DNA of 64,000 nucleotides from Clarkia xantiana subsp. parviflora (Eukaryota > Streptophyta > Magnoliopsida > Myrtales > Onagraceae). Below are positions 1-10,163 of the stretch, piece after piece. The position numbers were made by a program, and so were the translations under genes. Positions within the stretch are counted from its first letter, which is position 1, and every line of letters begins with the position of its first letter. The stretch covers positions 36,782,756 through 36,846,755 of the forward strand of contig JAPTYO010000009.1 of NCBI GenBank assembly GCA_036873135.1, written 5' to 3'. Under the pieces are notes generated by a model. It was not told the origin of the DNA. It did not search any database and worked only from the letters and a program-made list of their open reading frames with translations.

Positions 1-2066
1 AGCAGCGGTTTATGTGCGCCAGCTCCTGCGAAGGAAAGAAAAGAAGTGTTAGCATATGAACAGTCTGCCTTATTGATGAAGAGGAGAAAAAGAAGAACCT
101 CACCTCTATCCGACGGATAGACATTTCGTGAACATCTTTACGGATGCTCTCCCGATCCAAGGGAATCGGAAACCTCAGAGACGGCAAAATTGAGCCTGCC
201 AGTAGATGCAGACCCAGCTCTGGGTACGTGTCCCCCTGTCGGAGCTGGACCCCTTACAGCCTTTGGATCGGGGTCCAGGGAGCCTCCTTCTGCGTGGGGT
301 CGTAGACCTTGTAAAAACTCCCGTCCAAGGGGAGAGGGGAGGGACCGACTTGAGTCGTGGAGGGGCGCACCTCCGACTCGCCCTGGGTCGAAGAGGAAGT
401 GAAGTTGTGAATGGGAGACGGCTGTCGCTGTTGTGAAGAAGGTGAAGGGGAAAGCCCCTTGGAGGTTGGTTTCAGTGGTGACTGCCCCGTCCTCCGACGA
501 TGAATCAGGGAGCCGCCCTCATCTGTCTCCTCGGAGGAGTCCAGATTCTCCACCCGACGAAATTGATCGCCGGTCGGGGTTTCTCCAGCCCCGAAAAGTG
601 GTGCCCCTGCTGAAGGAGGCGCCCCTGCTGAAAGTGGTGCCCCCGCTGAAGCTCCAGCACCCGACGGAGTTCCCGAGTGACCTGCACCTAGAGGACGAGA
701 TGCTTCAGAAATATAGTCAGGAAGGTGATCAGGGTCCTTACACCAAACGACGCGCCGAGAAACATATTGATCTTTCCCGTGGAAGTTGTAGTAGCCCGCC
801 TTCAGGACGCGAGGAGTTTCCCCTCGGAGGACACGTTTAACCTCTTCGATGCGGGCCTCCATGGTCGAAGGGATCAAATCCTTAGGAACTTGCTTCCTGT
901 ACGATTTAATAGCTAGGCGGAGCTGTTTACCTTCTTCAGCATTCTGTACATCGAAGAGTTTGTCCTCCTCCACGCGGCTCCGCTTTGTCCTCTCAGCATT
1001 CTGGAGCAGCTGCCTTCTTTGTCGACTTCCTCCTCCGCGCGGGGCGGACAGCGTCGGTCTCCCCCTGCTTAAGGATGAGATTGATCAGCACGGATACCTT
1101 CTTAGCTGCAAACAATGGAAAACAGATATCAGAAACATTACCCAGGGAACCATATTGGAGGGGTCGTCGAAGAGTTGACCCCCAGAGACTATGTCGAGGA
1201 GACGGATCCCGGCATTCACCAGGTCCCGCTCCGTTAGAGAATTAGCATCGAGGGGAGTATAGGACCCCCCCCCCCCCCCATCGGTAAAGCTGGATAAGAT
1301 GAAGGGTCTGGAAGTTTTCATCAGAGTAGGTGTGATAAGCGGGAGGAGAGTCCGCTTCCACCTCCCATCGGGGCCAGGGGATCGAAGAGTTCTTGATGAA
1401 GAAGTAGCTCCTCTTCCATCCACTGTTATCGGACCCCGTGTCGATCAGGAGTCCCCGACCCTTGACAACCTTCCAGGTGTCACTGGTCCAGCTGCACAGC
1501 GCGAGTTGCGCCTTGTTCCACTTGGGCATCCGGGGATACAAGGCACAAACCCCGGCCTCGTTGCACTTCATCCCGTAAAAGGTTCTGAAGAGTTGGAGGC
1601 TGTAAACCCACTTCTGTCGGAAGCAGAGGACCTGGAAGGCATTCCATAGGCAGATGGCATGGGCAGAGAAGGTAGTTGGATGCGTCTTGTAGTGTTAGCA
1701 CATCTCAACCAGGTTGCCGCAGAAGGGGAATCGAATCCCCGCCTATATTTGCCCCGTGGAGACAAATACCTCCCCTTTCTGGGGACAGGTTACTCGGGAG
1801 ACGGGGCCAAGGATAAGGGAAGCGAGGCTCCCAGGTAGAAGTAATGCATCCCTCCCGGAGAGCGGCCTCATAGGAAGTGCTGGAAATGTCGTTGGGTGCA
1901 TAGTCAAAATTGAAGGGTTTTCTCCCTTCGGAACTGGATCCGCTGTCTGAAAATCAGTCATGGCAAGGAAAAGGCACATTGGGTTTTTCGAAAAAATTGC
2001 AAGCAAACTAATCGAAGATGAAGGAAAGGCTACACTAACATTAGGGAAGGAAGTCTTACCAGACAT
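1..2066 (-). pseudogene. Antisense gene (aORF) of element G, spliced, frame-damaged
   Basis: Transcribed opposite to the element. Exon 1 is ATGTCTG (2066-2060). Intron 1 is 2059-1947, GTAAGA to TTTTCAG, 113 nt. Joining the exons gives a start reading MSD followed by a Ser-rich stretch, as in element B. Exon 2 (1946 to about 1142) resembles the Transposase_28-like 'putative gypsy type transposon' domain. It has several frameshifts and a poly-G tract near 1267-1279. A short GT-AG gap lies at about 1141-1106. Exon 3 (about 1105-104) encodes an acidic, Ser/Pro-rich linker ending in PWTPIQRL and then a stop near 254; the B copy reads through at this point. Intron 3 is 103-26 (GTGAGG to TTCGCAG, 78 nt). 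The next exon (25-1) runs off the window. Function unknown; the family relation is by similarity to B. Confidence 0.8.
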
Positions 2067-2563
2067 GATGATTCGAAGTGGAGAGGATGGTCTTGATGAC
2101 TGCCGGAAAGTTGATCGGAGAATGGAAAGACAAGGAAGAGCTTGAGTTCTCAAAGTTGCAGAGCTTTTCGAAATCACGGAAACGGTAAAAGTAGAACAGT
2201 GCCCGTTCTAATCTGGATCGTCGAAGTTGAAACGTTTTAATCTTAGCCGTTGAGATGAAAACGAACGGAATGGAAAAGGGCGTAATGATGAAACGGCCTG
2301 AAAAGAACTTTTTCAGAAAAAGCAGGCGCGAAAAATCAGGCACGGGTGCCAAAGACGTCACTTCGTCATCTGCTGCATTTAATGGCTGAGGAACCGAGGA
2401 GTCTTCTCGGATTTGGTGACTATCCTCGAGGTATCGAGGAAATGTGGACGAGAAGATCCGTATCAAGTGACTTTATCAAGGGAAAGGTCCTCGACTCCGA
2501 TGTCGGGAGATCGGGAGTTGAAAGACACGACGGACTGTAAGTCCCTCATGTCTTGGGGGCAAA

Positions 2564-3290
2564 TGATGGGTTTCGCTATGGCTGTTAGGCCCTTTAACGA
2601 CGAGTAAACGGTGAATAGGCCCACTGGGCCCTAAAAGGGGTCAAGAAGACCAATGCGAAGGGTCCCGATGGTGAAAGGTCCCGACAGAGTCGGTCCCGAT
2701 ATGCGAGCCGGGCGCTCCCGACGAGATGCCTTTAAGTAGGCCCCGATGAGATGCCTTTAAGTAGGCCCCGATGATGAATCCCTGAGAATGTTGGCCCTGT
2801 CACGATGACGAGGGGCCCCGAGCGGTGACACAATGAGATAACTCAGGAGTCCCCGATACTAGTGGGGACTTGCTATCAGAGGTTGAGGCCGAGATACGCG
2901 GAGCGTGGCCGAGATAGACGAGATCATGGCCAAGATAGGCGGGATCGTCGCCGAGATACGCGGAGCGTGGCCGAGATAGGCGAGATCATGGCCGAGATAG
3001 GAGGGATCGTGGCCGAGATACGCGGAACGTGGGCTAACCGCCCCAGCGGTTCACCAGGTAACTGAGGTAGCTCTTCGCCTATAAAAGGGCAGCAGTTACC
3101 TCAGATCACATACGTTTTGAATACTGATATACTCGCTTGCCAGTTTATTGAGATAATCGAGATACTCATTTAAGCATCGGAGAGGGATTCTGGGTCACCG
3201 CCCGGTCTATCCCCTCTTGCAGGATTACGTGGAGCGAAGGAGTTCGGATCGCCGTCAAGACCGTGCCGGAGTTCCAACGGTGATCTAACA
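2564..3290 (+). repeat. 3' LTR of element G (727 bp)
   Basis: Starts TGATGGGTTTCG right after the polypurine tract and ends GTGATCTAACA. It aligns by eye along its length with the LTRs of A (27184) and B (60302). A TATA box (cctataaaaggg) lies near 3078, and the R/U5 part starts with the family motif gcatcggagagggattctgg near 3174. Confidence 0.9.
2881..3032 (+). repeat. U3 subrepeats, about 20-24 bp, upstream of the TATA box
   Basis: Tandem degenerate copies of gccgagatacgcggagcgtg and gccgagataggcgagatcatg. Equivalent arrays lie just upstream of the TATA boxes in A (about 27540-27645 and 32205-32310) and B (about 60690-60810). The position suggests an enhancer-like U3 array; that role is inferred. 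Confidence 0.75.
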
Positions 3291-4717
3291 CATACAACAT
3301 AAAGGTTACCAATCATAAGGCATAAGGATGCTAATAGACAAATAAGAAGAAGGACCAACCTTTACACGTGGGCCCGGACCAATCAATCGGGGAGCCATCA
3401 CTAGGAACCGCAGCCGAGGGGGGCACAACCCCATCAACACCATCGGATCCCACTCCTCTACTAGTGGGGGGAGAGGGGACGGCCGCCCGCGCCTTCTCTT
3501 TATGGCAAGAAGACGTCGACACACCTCTAAGTCGAGACATCCTTCTTTCAGGCGGAATAGGGGAACCCTTTCCCTTCTCGGAGCTAGGAACACCCGATCC
3601 AGCGGGTGGTCCAGAAGAGAACTCTGCAAACACAAGCGTTAGGAAAATACATAGATGACATGGAATACAAAAATGAAAGCATACTTACTATTGACGCAAC
3701 GCTCCAACCCACGAGCCGGAACCTTCGGAGCACTTGACCCCCCAGGAACAACGATAGAGGGAAACCGACGTTTCCCAGGACGATTCCCAACATCACCACC
3801 TCCCTGACGAACAGCATCCTGCGAGGCAACAGTCGTCTCATAAAACCGACCTACAAAACATAAGGCAAGCATAAGTACAAATACATACCACCGGAGGCGT
3901 GGAACGTATACCAGCTTCATATAGCTCCAATTTCAGTAAAATCCCGAACGGTCGTATAACCATCACAACGGTTGGAGTAATTAATACACTTAAGGGTTTC
4001 CAGGTCCGAGGACGACAACTCCGAAAAAGAGGGCGTATCATCGTCAACCATAAGCTCATCTCCACATAGAGGGTCAATACGATCTTTGATAAAGAAATAA
4101 CTCCGACCCCAACGAAGCCAATCTTTACTAAAGGGAAGGACAAAGCGACGACTCGTATCCCACTTAACTTCACCTAGCCCCAATATCTCGAAACCCCCTT
4201 CATTCAAAGTAGGCCAATAAAAGACAAATGATGAAAGACCCGAGGATTGCAACATCCCAATACGATGGAAACAACTAAAGAGATTGGTGGAATACGCTCA
4301 TAATTCCCTATGACATAGAACACAAAAACCAACCCAAGCACGAATCGCTTGAGTGGAGAGATCAACGGGAGAAGCACCATAGTATCGACATAATTCCGCA
4401 AGTTCTCGACAATACTGAAAACGCAAACCATTTTGCACATGAGCTATAAACACGACAGCATACTCAGGAGGGGGCATGGTACTCCTACCAAGGCCACGAC
4501 CTAACAACTTAAAAGGATACGTCGGCTCATCGATAGAAACAAGACCAGCTAGCCTGGAATAATGGCGAAAATCGTGAAAAGACAAACGGTTGTTAATGTA
4601 CGTCCTAGGAAGAAATGTAAGCCCCGTACAACGATACAACTCGGCTTGCCTAAGAGGGGCTAACGAGGCTACGGCCTCAGACTCAGGGGGAGACTCATAA
4701 TCATAACAGATGGACAT
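3291..4717 (-). pseudogene. Antisense gene (aORF) of element H, truncated by insertion of G
   Basis: Minus-strand exon from the ATG at 4717 to about 3890. It carries the clearest Transposase_28-like signature in the window, including NGLRFQYCRELAELCRYYG and AWVGFCVLCHREL. One in-frame stop lies just after that motif (about 4297), and the frame then continues unchanged; a frameshift follows near 3917. A short GT-AG gap ends at 3851. The next exon (3850-3689) joins through a well-supported intron, 3688-3624 (GTAAGT to TTTGCAG, 65 nt, phase 1), to an exon rich in Ser, Pro and Gly. Another donor-like site occurs near 3360. The gene stops at 3291 where G has inserted. It matches C more closely than G/B in the segment after the short gap. 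Function unknown. Confidence 0.77.
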
Positions 4718-4944
4718 GAAGCACGGTTAGAGGGTAACTTATGCATCATCTCGGCACAATCTCATCGAAATAACACACGAACAAAGAAACGTCAACAAAG
4801 GCAAAGCCTGCAAGAAAAAGAAACACCATTCAATATGAATAAAAAAAGACATCGCAAAATTATGCGACGCAACAACATGAAAAAAACGGGCGATATCCAA
4901 TCGAAGTTATGACTATAATAGGGTCACCGCATATGTCAGTGACG
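4718..4944. other. Spacer upstream of the H antisense gene
   Basis: AT-rich sequence between the antisense ATG and the tandem array. It would hold the 5' UTR and any promoter of the antisense gene. I see no clear TATA box at a sensible distance, unlike in B. Confidence 0.4.
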
Positions 4945-7260
4945 CCTAAAAAAGGGGGGTATCGGCAAATTTTCCGCAAATTTTTTCTAAGACCAAGTAG
5001 GTGGAGTTCTATCACATTTTCCATCAAAAACCTTTCTAAGTCCAAATAGGATGATCCCATCACATTTTCCATCGAAAAATTCTTTTCGAGGTCCAAAAAG
5101 GGGGGTATCGGCATATTTTCCGCAAAAATTTTCTAAGACAAAGTAGGTGGGGTTTCATCACATTTTCCATCAAAAACCTTTCTAAGTCCAAATAGGATGG
5201 TCCCATCACATTTTCCATCGAAAAATTCTTTTCGAGGTCCAAAAAGGGGGGTATCGGCAAATTTTCCGCAAAAAATTTAAGACCAAGTAGGTGGGTTCCA
5301 TCACATTTTCCATCAAAAACCTTTCTAAGTCCAAATAGGATGTTCCCATCACAGTTTCCATCGAAAAATTATTTTTGAGGTCCAAAAAGGGGGGGGGGGG
5401 GGGGTATCGGCAAATTTTCCGCAAAAATTTTCTAAGACCAAGTAGGTGGGGTTCCATCATATTTTCCATAAAAAACCTTTCTAAGTCCAAATAGAATGGT
5501 CCCATCACATTTTCCATCGAAAAATTCTTTTCGAGGTCCAAAAAGGGGGGGTATCGGCAAATTTTCCGTAAAACTTTTCTAAGACCAAGTAGATGGGGTT
5601 CCATCACATTTTCCATCAAAAACCTTTCTAAGTCCAAATAGGATGATCCCATCACATTTTCCATCGAAAAATTCTTTTCGAGGTCCAAAAAAGAGGGTAT
5701 CGACAAATTTTCCGCAAAAATTTTCTAAGACCAAGTAGGTGGGTTCCATCACATTTTCCATCAAAAACCTTTCTAAGTCCAAATAGGATGATCCTATCAC
5801 ATTTTCCATCGAAAAATTCTTTTCGAGGTCCAAAAAAGGGGGTATCGGCAAATTTTCCGCAAATATTTTCTAAGACCAAGTAGCTGGGGTTCCATCACAT
5901 TTTGCATCGAAACCTTTCTAAGTCCAAATAAAATGATCCCATCACATTTTCCATCGAAAAATTCTTTTTGAGGTCCAAAAAGGGGGGTATCGGCATATTT
6001 TCCGCAAAAATTTTCTAAGACAAAGTAGGTGGGGTTCCATCACATTTTCCATCAAAAACCTTTCTAAGTCCATATAGGATGGTCCCATCACATTTTCCAT
6101 CGAAAAATTCTTTTCGAGGTTAGAAAAGGGGGGTATCGGCAAATTTTCCAGAAAAAATTTTAAGACCAAGTAGGTGGGTTCCATCACATTTTCCATCAAA
6201 AACCTTTCTAAGTCCAAATAGGATGGTCCCATCACATTTTCCATCGAAAAATTCTTTTTGAGGTCCAAAAAGGGGCGTATCGACAATTTTTTGCAAAAAT
6301 TTTCTAAGACCAAGTAGGTGGGGTTCCATCATATTTTCCATCAAAAACATTTCTAATTCCAGATAGGATGGTCCCATCACATTTTCCATCGAAAAATTCT
6401 TTTCGAGGTCCAAAAAGGAGGGTATCGGCAAATTTCCCGTAAAATTTTTCTAAGACCAAGTAGGTGGGGTTCCATCACATTTTCCATCAAAAACCTTTCT
6501 AAGTCCAAATAGGATGATCCCATCACATTTTCCATCGAAAATTTCTTTTCCATCGAAAAATTCTTTTCGAGGTCCAAAAAGGAGGTTATCGGCAAATTTT
6601 CCGCAAATATTTTCTAAGACCAAGTAGGTGGGGTTCCATCACATTTTCCATCAAAAATCTTTCTAAGTCCAAATAGGATGGTCCTGTCACATTTTCCATC
6701 GAAAAATTCTTTTCGAAGTCCAAAAAAGGGGGTATCGGCAAATATTCCGCAAAAATTTTCTAAGACCAAGTAGCTGGGGTTCCATCACATTTTCCATCAA
6801 AACCTTTCTAAGTCCAAATAGGATGATCCCATCACATTTTCCATCGAAAAATTCTTTTCGAGGTCCAAAAAGGGGGGTATCAGCAAATTTTCCGCAAAGA
6901 TTTTATAAGACCAAGTAGGTGGGGTTCCATCACATTTTCCATCAAAAACCTTTCTAAGTCCAAACAGGATGATCCCATCACATTTTCCATCGAAATTTTT
7001 TTTCGAGGACCAAAAAGGGGAGTATCGGCCAAATTTCCGCAAAAATTTCTCTAAGTCCAAATAGGTGGGACACCATCACATTTTACACCAAGAGCCCTTC
7101 TAAGTACAAATAGGATGGTCCCATCACGTTGACTATCGAAACGTTTTTCAAGGGCCAAAAAATGGGATATCGTCAAATATTCCGTCGACAATATTTTTTC
7201 GAAGTAAAAAAGGGGGACATGTACACATTTTCTGCCAAGACTCCTACTTGGCAAACCACT
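4945..7260. repeat. Tandem satellite array, unit about 146 bp built from three about 48-bp subunits
   Basis: About 14 copies of a unit of 143-155 bp. Each unit has three related subunits, recognisable by (1) gtatcggcaaattttccgc, (2) ccatcacattttccatcaaa and (3) ccatcacattttccatcgaa. These share an attttccNNNaaaa core and a following ctaagNcca or cgaggtcca block. The array is regular from about 4950 to 7060 and decays into degenerate copies to about 7260. A G-run in the unit is expanded near 5391-5403. It lies in H's 3' UTR, between the antisense gene and the 3' LTR. Confidence 0.95.
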
Positions 7261-8161
7261 TACAAGATGAAACATCACCATCACTAAGGCATGATATGCA
7301 TTAACTATCAATAGTTATTATACCTACACATGAGGCATTTATAACATAGCTAAGGTACATGAAGAAATAAATGCTTAAGGTACAAACATTTATACTTTAA
7401 AGATATCAAAGATCCCAACCACCGGTCAAGCCACCTCCATCCCCTGGTCAAGCCACCTCCATCCCCTGTTCAAACCACCCAAGTCGCCGGCAACAAGGGC
7501 GCCACCACCAAAAGAACGGCCGAAAATGATGGCAAAATATGAACTCCAAAATAGCTTGGAATCAAAACGAAAGGTAACCCATGTGTAGTTTGGGGGAGTT
7601 GATGATCAAAGAAGAAACAAAATTGGAAACAAAGTAGAGGCACAAAAATAGAAGAGAGAGTAGAAGGAGATTTTGAAATGGATAGAATGGAAGAAAGTGA
7701 CAAGTGGGGTATATATGGTGAATAATGTTGTCTTATTAATGAAAGTCTTAAATCCCCAACCGTCCACTAAAGTAGAAAAGATCCAAGGGTGAAATAAAAG
7801 ATGATTAAAGTAAAAGGAATGAATATCTTCAATTACAAAACTTACATCTCCTTTCAACCAAATAGATGATGGAATATATACACCATTGGGAACACTTACA
7901 ACCCACATATCACATAGCAATACATACATCGAAAACATGAATATACATGTATAAGGAGACATATCATTTATTTATATCCGTACATACAAAATCACAGGTT
8001 GATAGTCACCAATCACAGGTTGGCCAAAAGATCGAAAAGCGACAAGGAGACAAAGCATCGACGAAAAGGTAAAAAACATTGAGCGGGATCAATTCGGGTG
8101 TGTATCACTTCAGAAATAGAGTTAAGAAAAGGGTTACGCCATTACTTGACTCGGGGGGTAA
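7261..8161 (+). other. Remaining 3' UTR of element H and polypurine tract
   Basis: No supported coding region. A short tandem repeat (gtcaagccacctccatcccctg, with a degenerate third copy) lies at about 7425-7475. The purine-rich tract at 8148-8161 directly precedes the LTR and would prime plus-strand synthesis. Confidence 0.6.
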
Positions 8162-8926
8162 TGATGGATATACACCCACCTTGACCCGCTTCGACCCGAC
8201 TAAACCTCCGAATGAGCCCAACCACGGCTCGGAAGGCCGAGGCTCGAAAAGACCCACCAACACAAGACCGGGCGAGTTCAAATCGCCCCGAAATGAACAT
8301 GTTCTGATAGGGGTAACCCTAGCCGAACATTGTTCGGTTAGGGGTCACCCTAACCGAACGAGTTCGGCCCGAGGGTGATACCCTCGGGCCGCGCTATCCC
8401 CGAACTACCCCAAAACTCTTAGATCGACCTAATCTTGATTTATGAAAAGTAAATGTATGATTAACGAACTAATTTGGTAGTTAGCCGACTAATCTCGCAG
8501 TTAGCCGACTAATGACCAAGAACCCTATAAATAGGGCCCTTGGCCATTCATTTCAAACAAGTGAAAGGAGGGAGATTTTCTCATTTGCTCTACCTTCTCT
8601 CTTTTTTCTCTCTCTAAAAAGGCATATTCTTACTTAAACATCGGAGTGTCTTCGCCGAGCACCCCCCCCCCCTTTATGGGCGCTCGGCACTTGTTTTGCA
8701 GATTCACACATCGAGAACCCCTCCGACGAGAGACGATAGGTCAAGACACACCAAGACCCCCCCCCCCCCCACATAAGGAAATCCCTGAGAAAGAAGCTCG
8801 ATAAGTACCGAAGGACATCGACGTGGAAGGATAATCACACCGCAAGACATAGGAACATACACATCTCGTAGGGATACGACCGATTGACTCATTCCGACCC
8901 GAGTCGATTTACATCGTGTCCCAACA
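8162..8926 (+). repeat. 3' LTR of element H (765 bp)
   Basis: Begins TGATGGATATACACCC after the polypurine tract and ends TCGTGTCCCAACA. A TATA box (cctataaatagggccc) is at about 8525-8540. The R region has the family motif aaacatcggagtg near 8636-8648. Two poly-C runs lie at about 8661-8672 and 8757-8770. The U3 carries inverted repeats: ccgaacattgttcgg (8323-8337) and a perfect 11-bp-arm hairpin at 8366-8390. Confidence 0.87.
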
Positions 8927-9248
8927 TTGTCAACCAACACATCAAGGCTTATAATCCAGTTTTCGCCTTGTTCTTACGAGGTTTGCCGTCCGACCGGAAG
9001 ACACAACAGACATCGTGCTACTCATTGGTTAAGAGTGTTGTAGTGTCCGCGGAACATTGGTTCCCGTCCTGTTACCAACATGTTACTTCTTCGTGCCGCG
9101 TTGTACTCCTGGTCAACTGTTATTCTCCAATTGCCTAGTTTCCCCATACAAATACTTCTCCAAGGCATCCGTACAAGTATTCACAACCTTTAAGTAATAT
9201 CTGGTTGGTGGCTACCTAGTGAATACAAGAGTCGGAAAATGACAAATA
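8927..9248 (-). mobile_element. Element K: inverted fragment of a copia 3' region
   Basis: The reverse complement of this stretch aligns with 62880-63215, the non-coding 3' region of copia E. Shared blocks include the complement of ctctaattgcc-type sequence around 9125-9140 and tgaatacaagagtcgg at 9221-9236. It is flanked by the LTRs of H (left) and F (right), so both elements probably inserted into this older copy of the same copia family. No protein is encoded here. Confidence 0.75.
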
Positions 9249-9299
9249 TGTAATCATATGGTGATGGGCGCCGTAAATGGAAGCCCATTATATGTATAT
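9249..9299 (+). repeat. 5' LTR of copia F, first part
   Basis: Aligns with the start of E's 3' LTR at 63246 (gggccgccgtaaatagg there, gggcgccgtaaatgg here). The last five bases, tatat (9295-9299), are the target duplication of element I. Confidence 0.75.
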
Positions 9300-10148
9300 T
9301 GGTGGATATACGCCCAAGTTATCACTAATTGGACCCGAGAAATGGGCCATAACCGAAAATAATCTGAAACATGGAACACGGGAAGACCCCGGCTGGAAAT
9401 ACCACCCGGGGGGTCAACCCAAGCAAGGAGGACCTTGCTCGGGTACAGAAGCAAGGATCCCCTTGCTCGGGTGACCCGAGCGGGACCTTGGGGATACCCG
9501 TCTGGATATCCCCCCTCCGTCCGGACTAGTCCCTCTGTCTGGACCCCCACCCTCGGGCGATATTTCACCCGGGGCTCGCCTTTGGAGGCAACTCCCACAC
9601 ACTTAAACACATTATGCTCCTCTACGGTCAATCCGAGGTCAAATGTACATTATTTACGGTCAAGACCAACTTATATTACGAACCTGCCACAACCAGACCA
9701 GTGAACCACTGGAACCGGGGCGGACCGATAGGAACTCTATAAATAGAGACCTCCTCTCCTCATATGAAACTCATCTGGTTATCTCTCACTAAAGCTTTGC
9801 TTTCTCTCTACTTTATCTCTCTAAAATGCATATTCTCATTTAAGCATCGGAGAGGGCACACAGAGCACCACCCCCCTGTGGTCTCGGTATCTCCCCTTTT
9901 GCAGGTATCACGGGGAGAAGAAAGGGCGGAGGTCCCAAGCAAAAAGGCACTTAGAACACCACGTGCGAATAGTGGGTCGACCGGGAACCCGCTCACCGAC
10001 GCCCGTTTGCAAGTATACAAGAAGAAGAAGCCCACGAGGCAGGAATAATAGAAGGAGAAGTCTGATAAGAAGAAGAGAATGGAAGGAGAAGCCCAAGAAG
10101 GACACTCGTGTGTAAACAAAGCACACGAGGGACACTCGTGTGCAAACA
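9300..10148 (+). repeat. 5' LTR of element I (849 bp)
   Basis: Starts TGGTGGATATACGCCC and ends GTGTGCAAACA. A TATA box (ctctataaatagagacc) is at about 9734-9750. Compared with the right LTR it lacks a block corresponding to about 15718-15772 and has rearranged inverted repeats near 9390-9490. Confidence 0.9.
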
Positions 10149-10149
10149 C

Positions 10150-10163
10150 TGGTGCCGTCTGCG
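10150..10163 (+). promoter_or_regulatory. Primer binding site of element I
   Basis: TGGTGCCGTCTGCG one base after the LTR end. It is a one-base-variant version of the TGGCGCCGTCTGTGGG site used by A and J, so the same tRNA primer is likely. I do not assign the tRNA. Confidence 0.75.

Larger units (their letters stand above)
1..3290 (+). mobile_element. Element G: 3' part of a Ty3/gypsy Tat-lineage (Retand-like) retrotransposon
   Basis: The window opens inside this element. What remains is the antisense gene (minus strand), a 3' UTR, a polypurine tract (tcttgggggcaaa, about 2551-2563) and a complete 3' LTR. The order and the LTR ends (TGATGGG...TAACA) match element B at 56980-61070, which has full gag-pol upstream. 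The five bases after the LTR are catac (3291-3295), presumably one copy of the target duplication; the other copy is outside the window. It sits inside the antisense gene of element H. Confidence 0.85.
3291..8926 (+). mobile_element. Element H: 3' half of a second Tat-lineage retrotransposon, interrupted by G
   Basis: Right of G lie the antisense gene, a 3' UTR that holds a tandem array, a polypurine tract (gactcggggggtaa, 8148-8161) and a 3' LTR. The gag-pol part and the 5' LTR lie left of the window. H belongs to a different family from G and B: its LTR starts TGATGGATATAC, like C (TGATGGATATTTG) and I (TGGTGGATATACG). Confidence 0.8.

Noticed and set aside
4945..7260. CRISPR-like repeat-spacer array
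   Set aside because: Whole units repeat head to tail without unique spacers, the unit is about 146 bp, and the setting is a plant retrotransposon.
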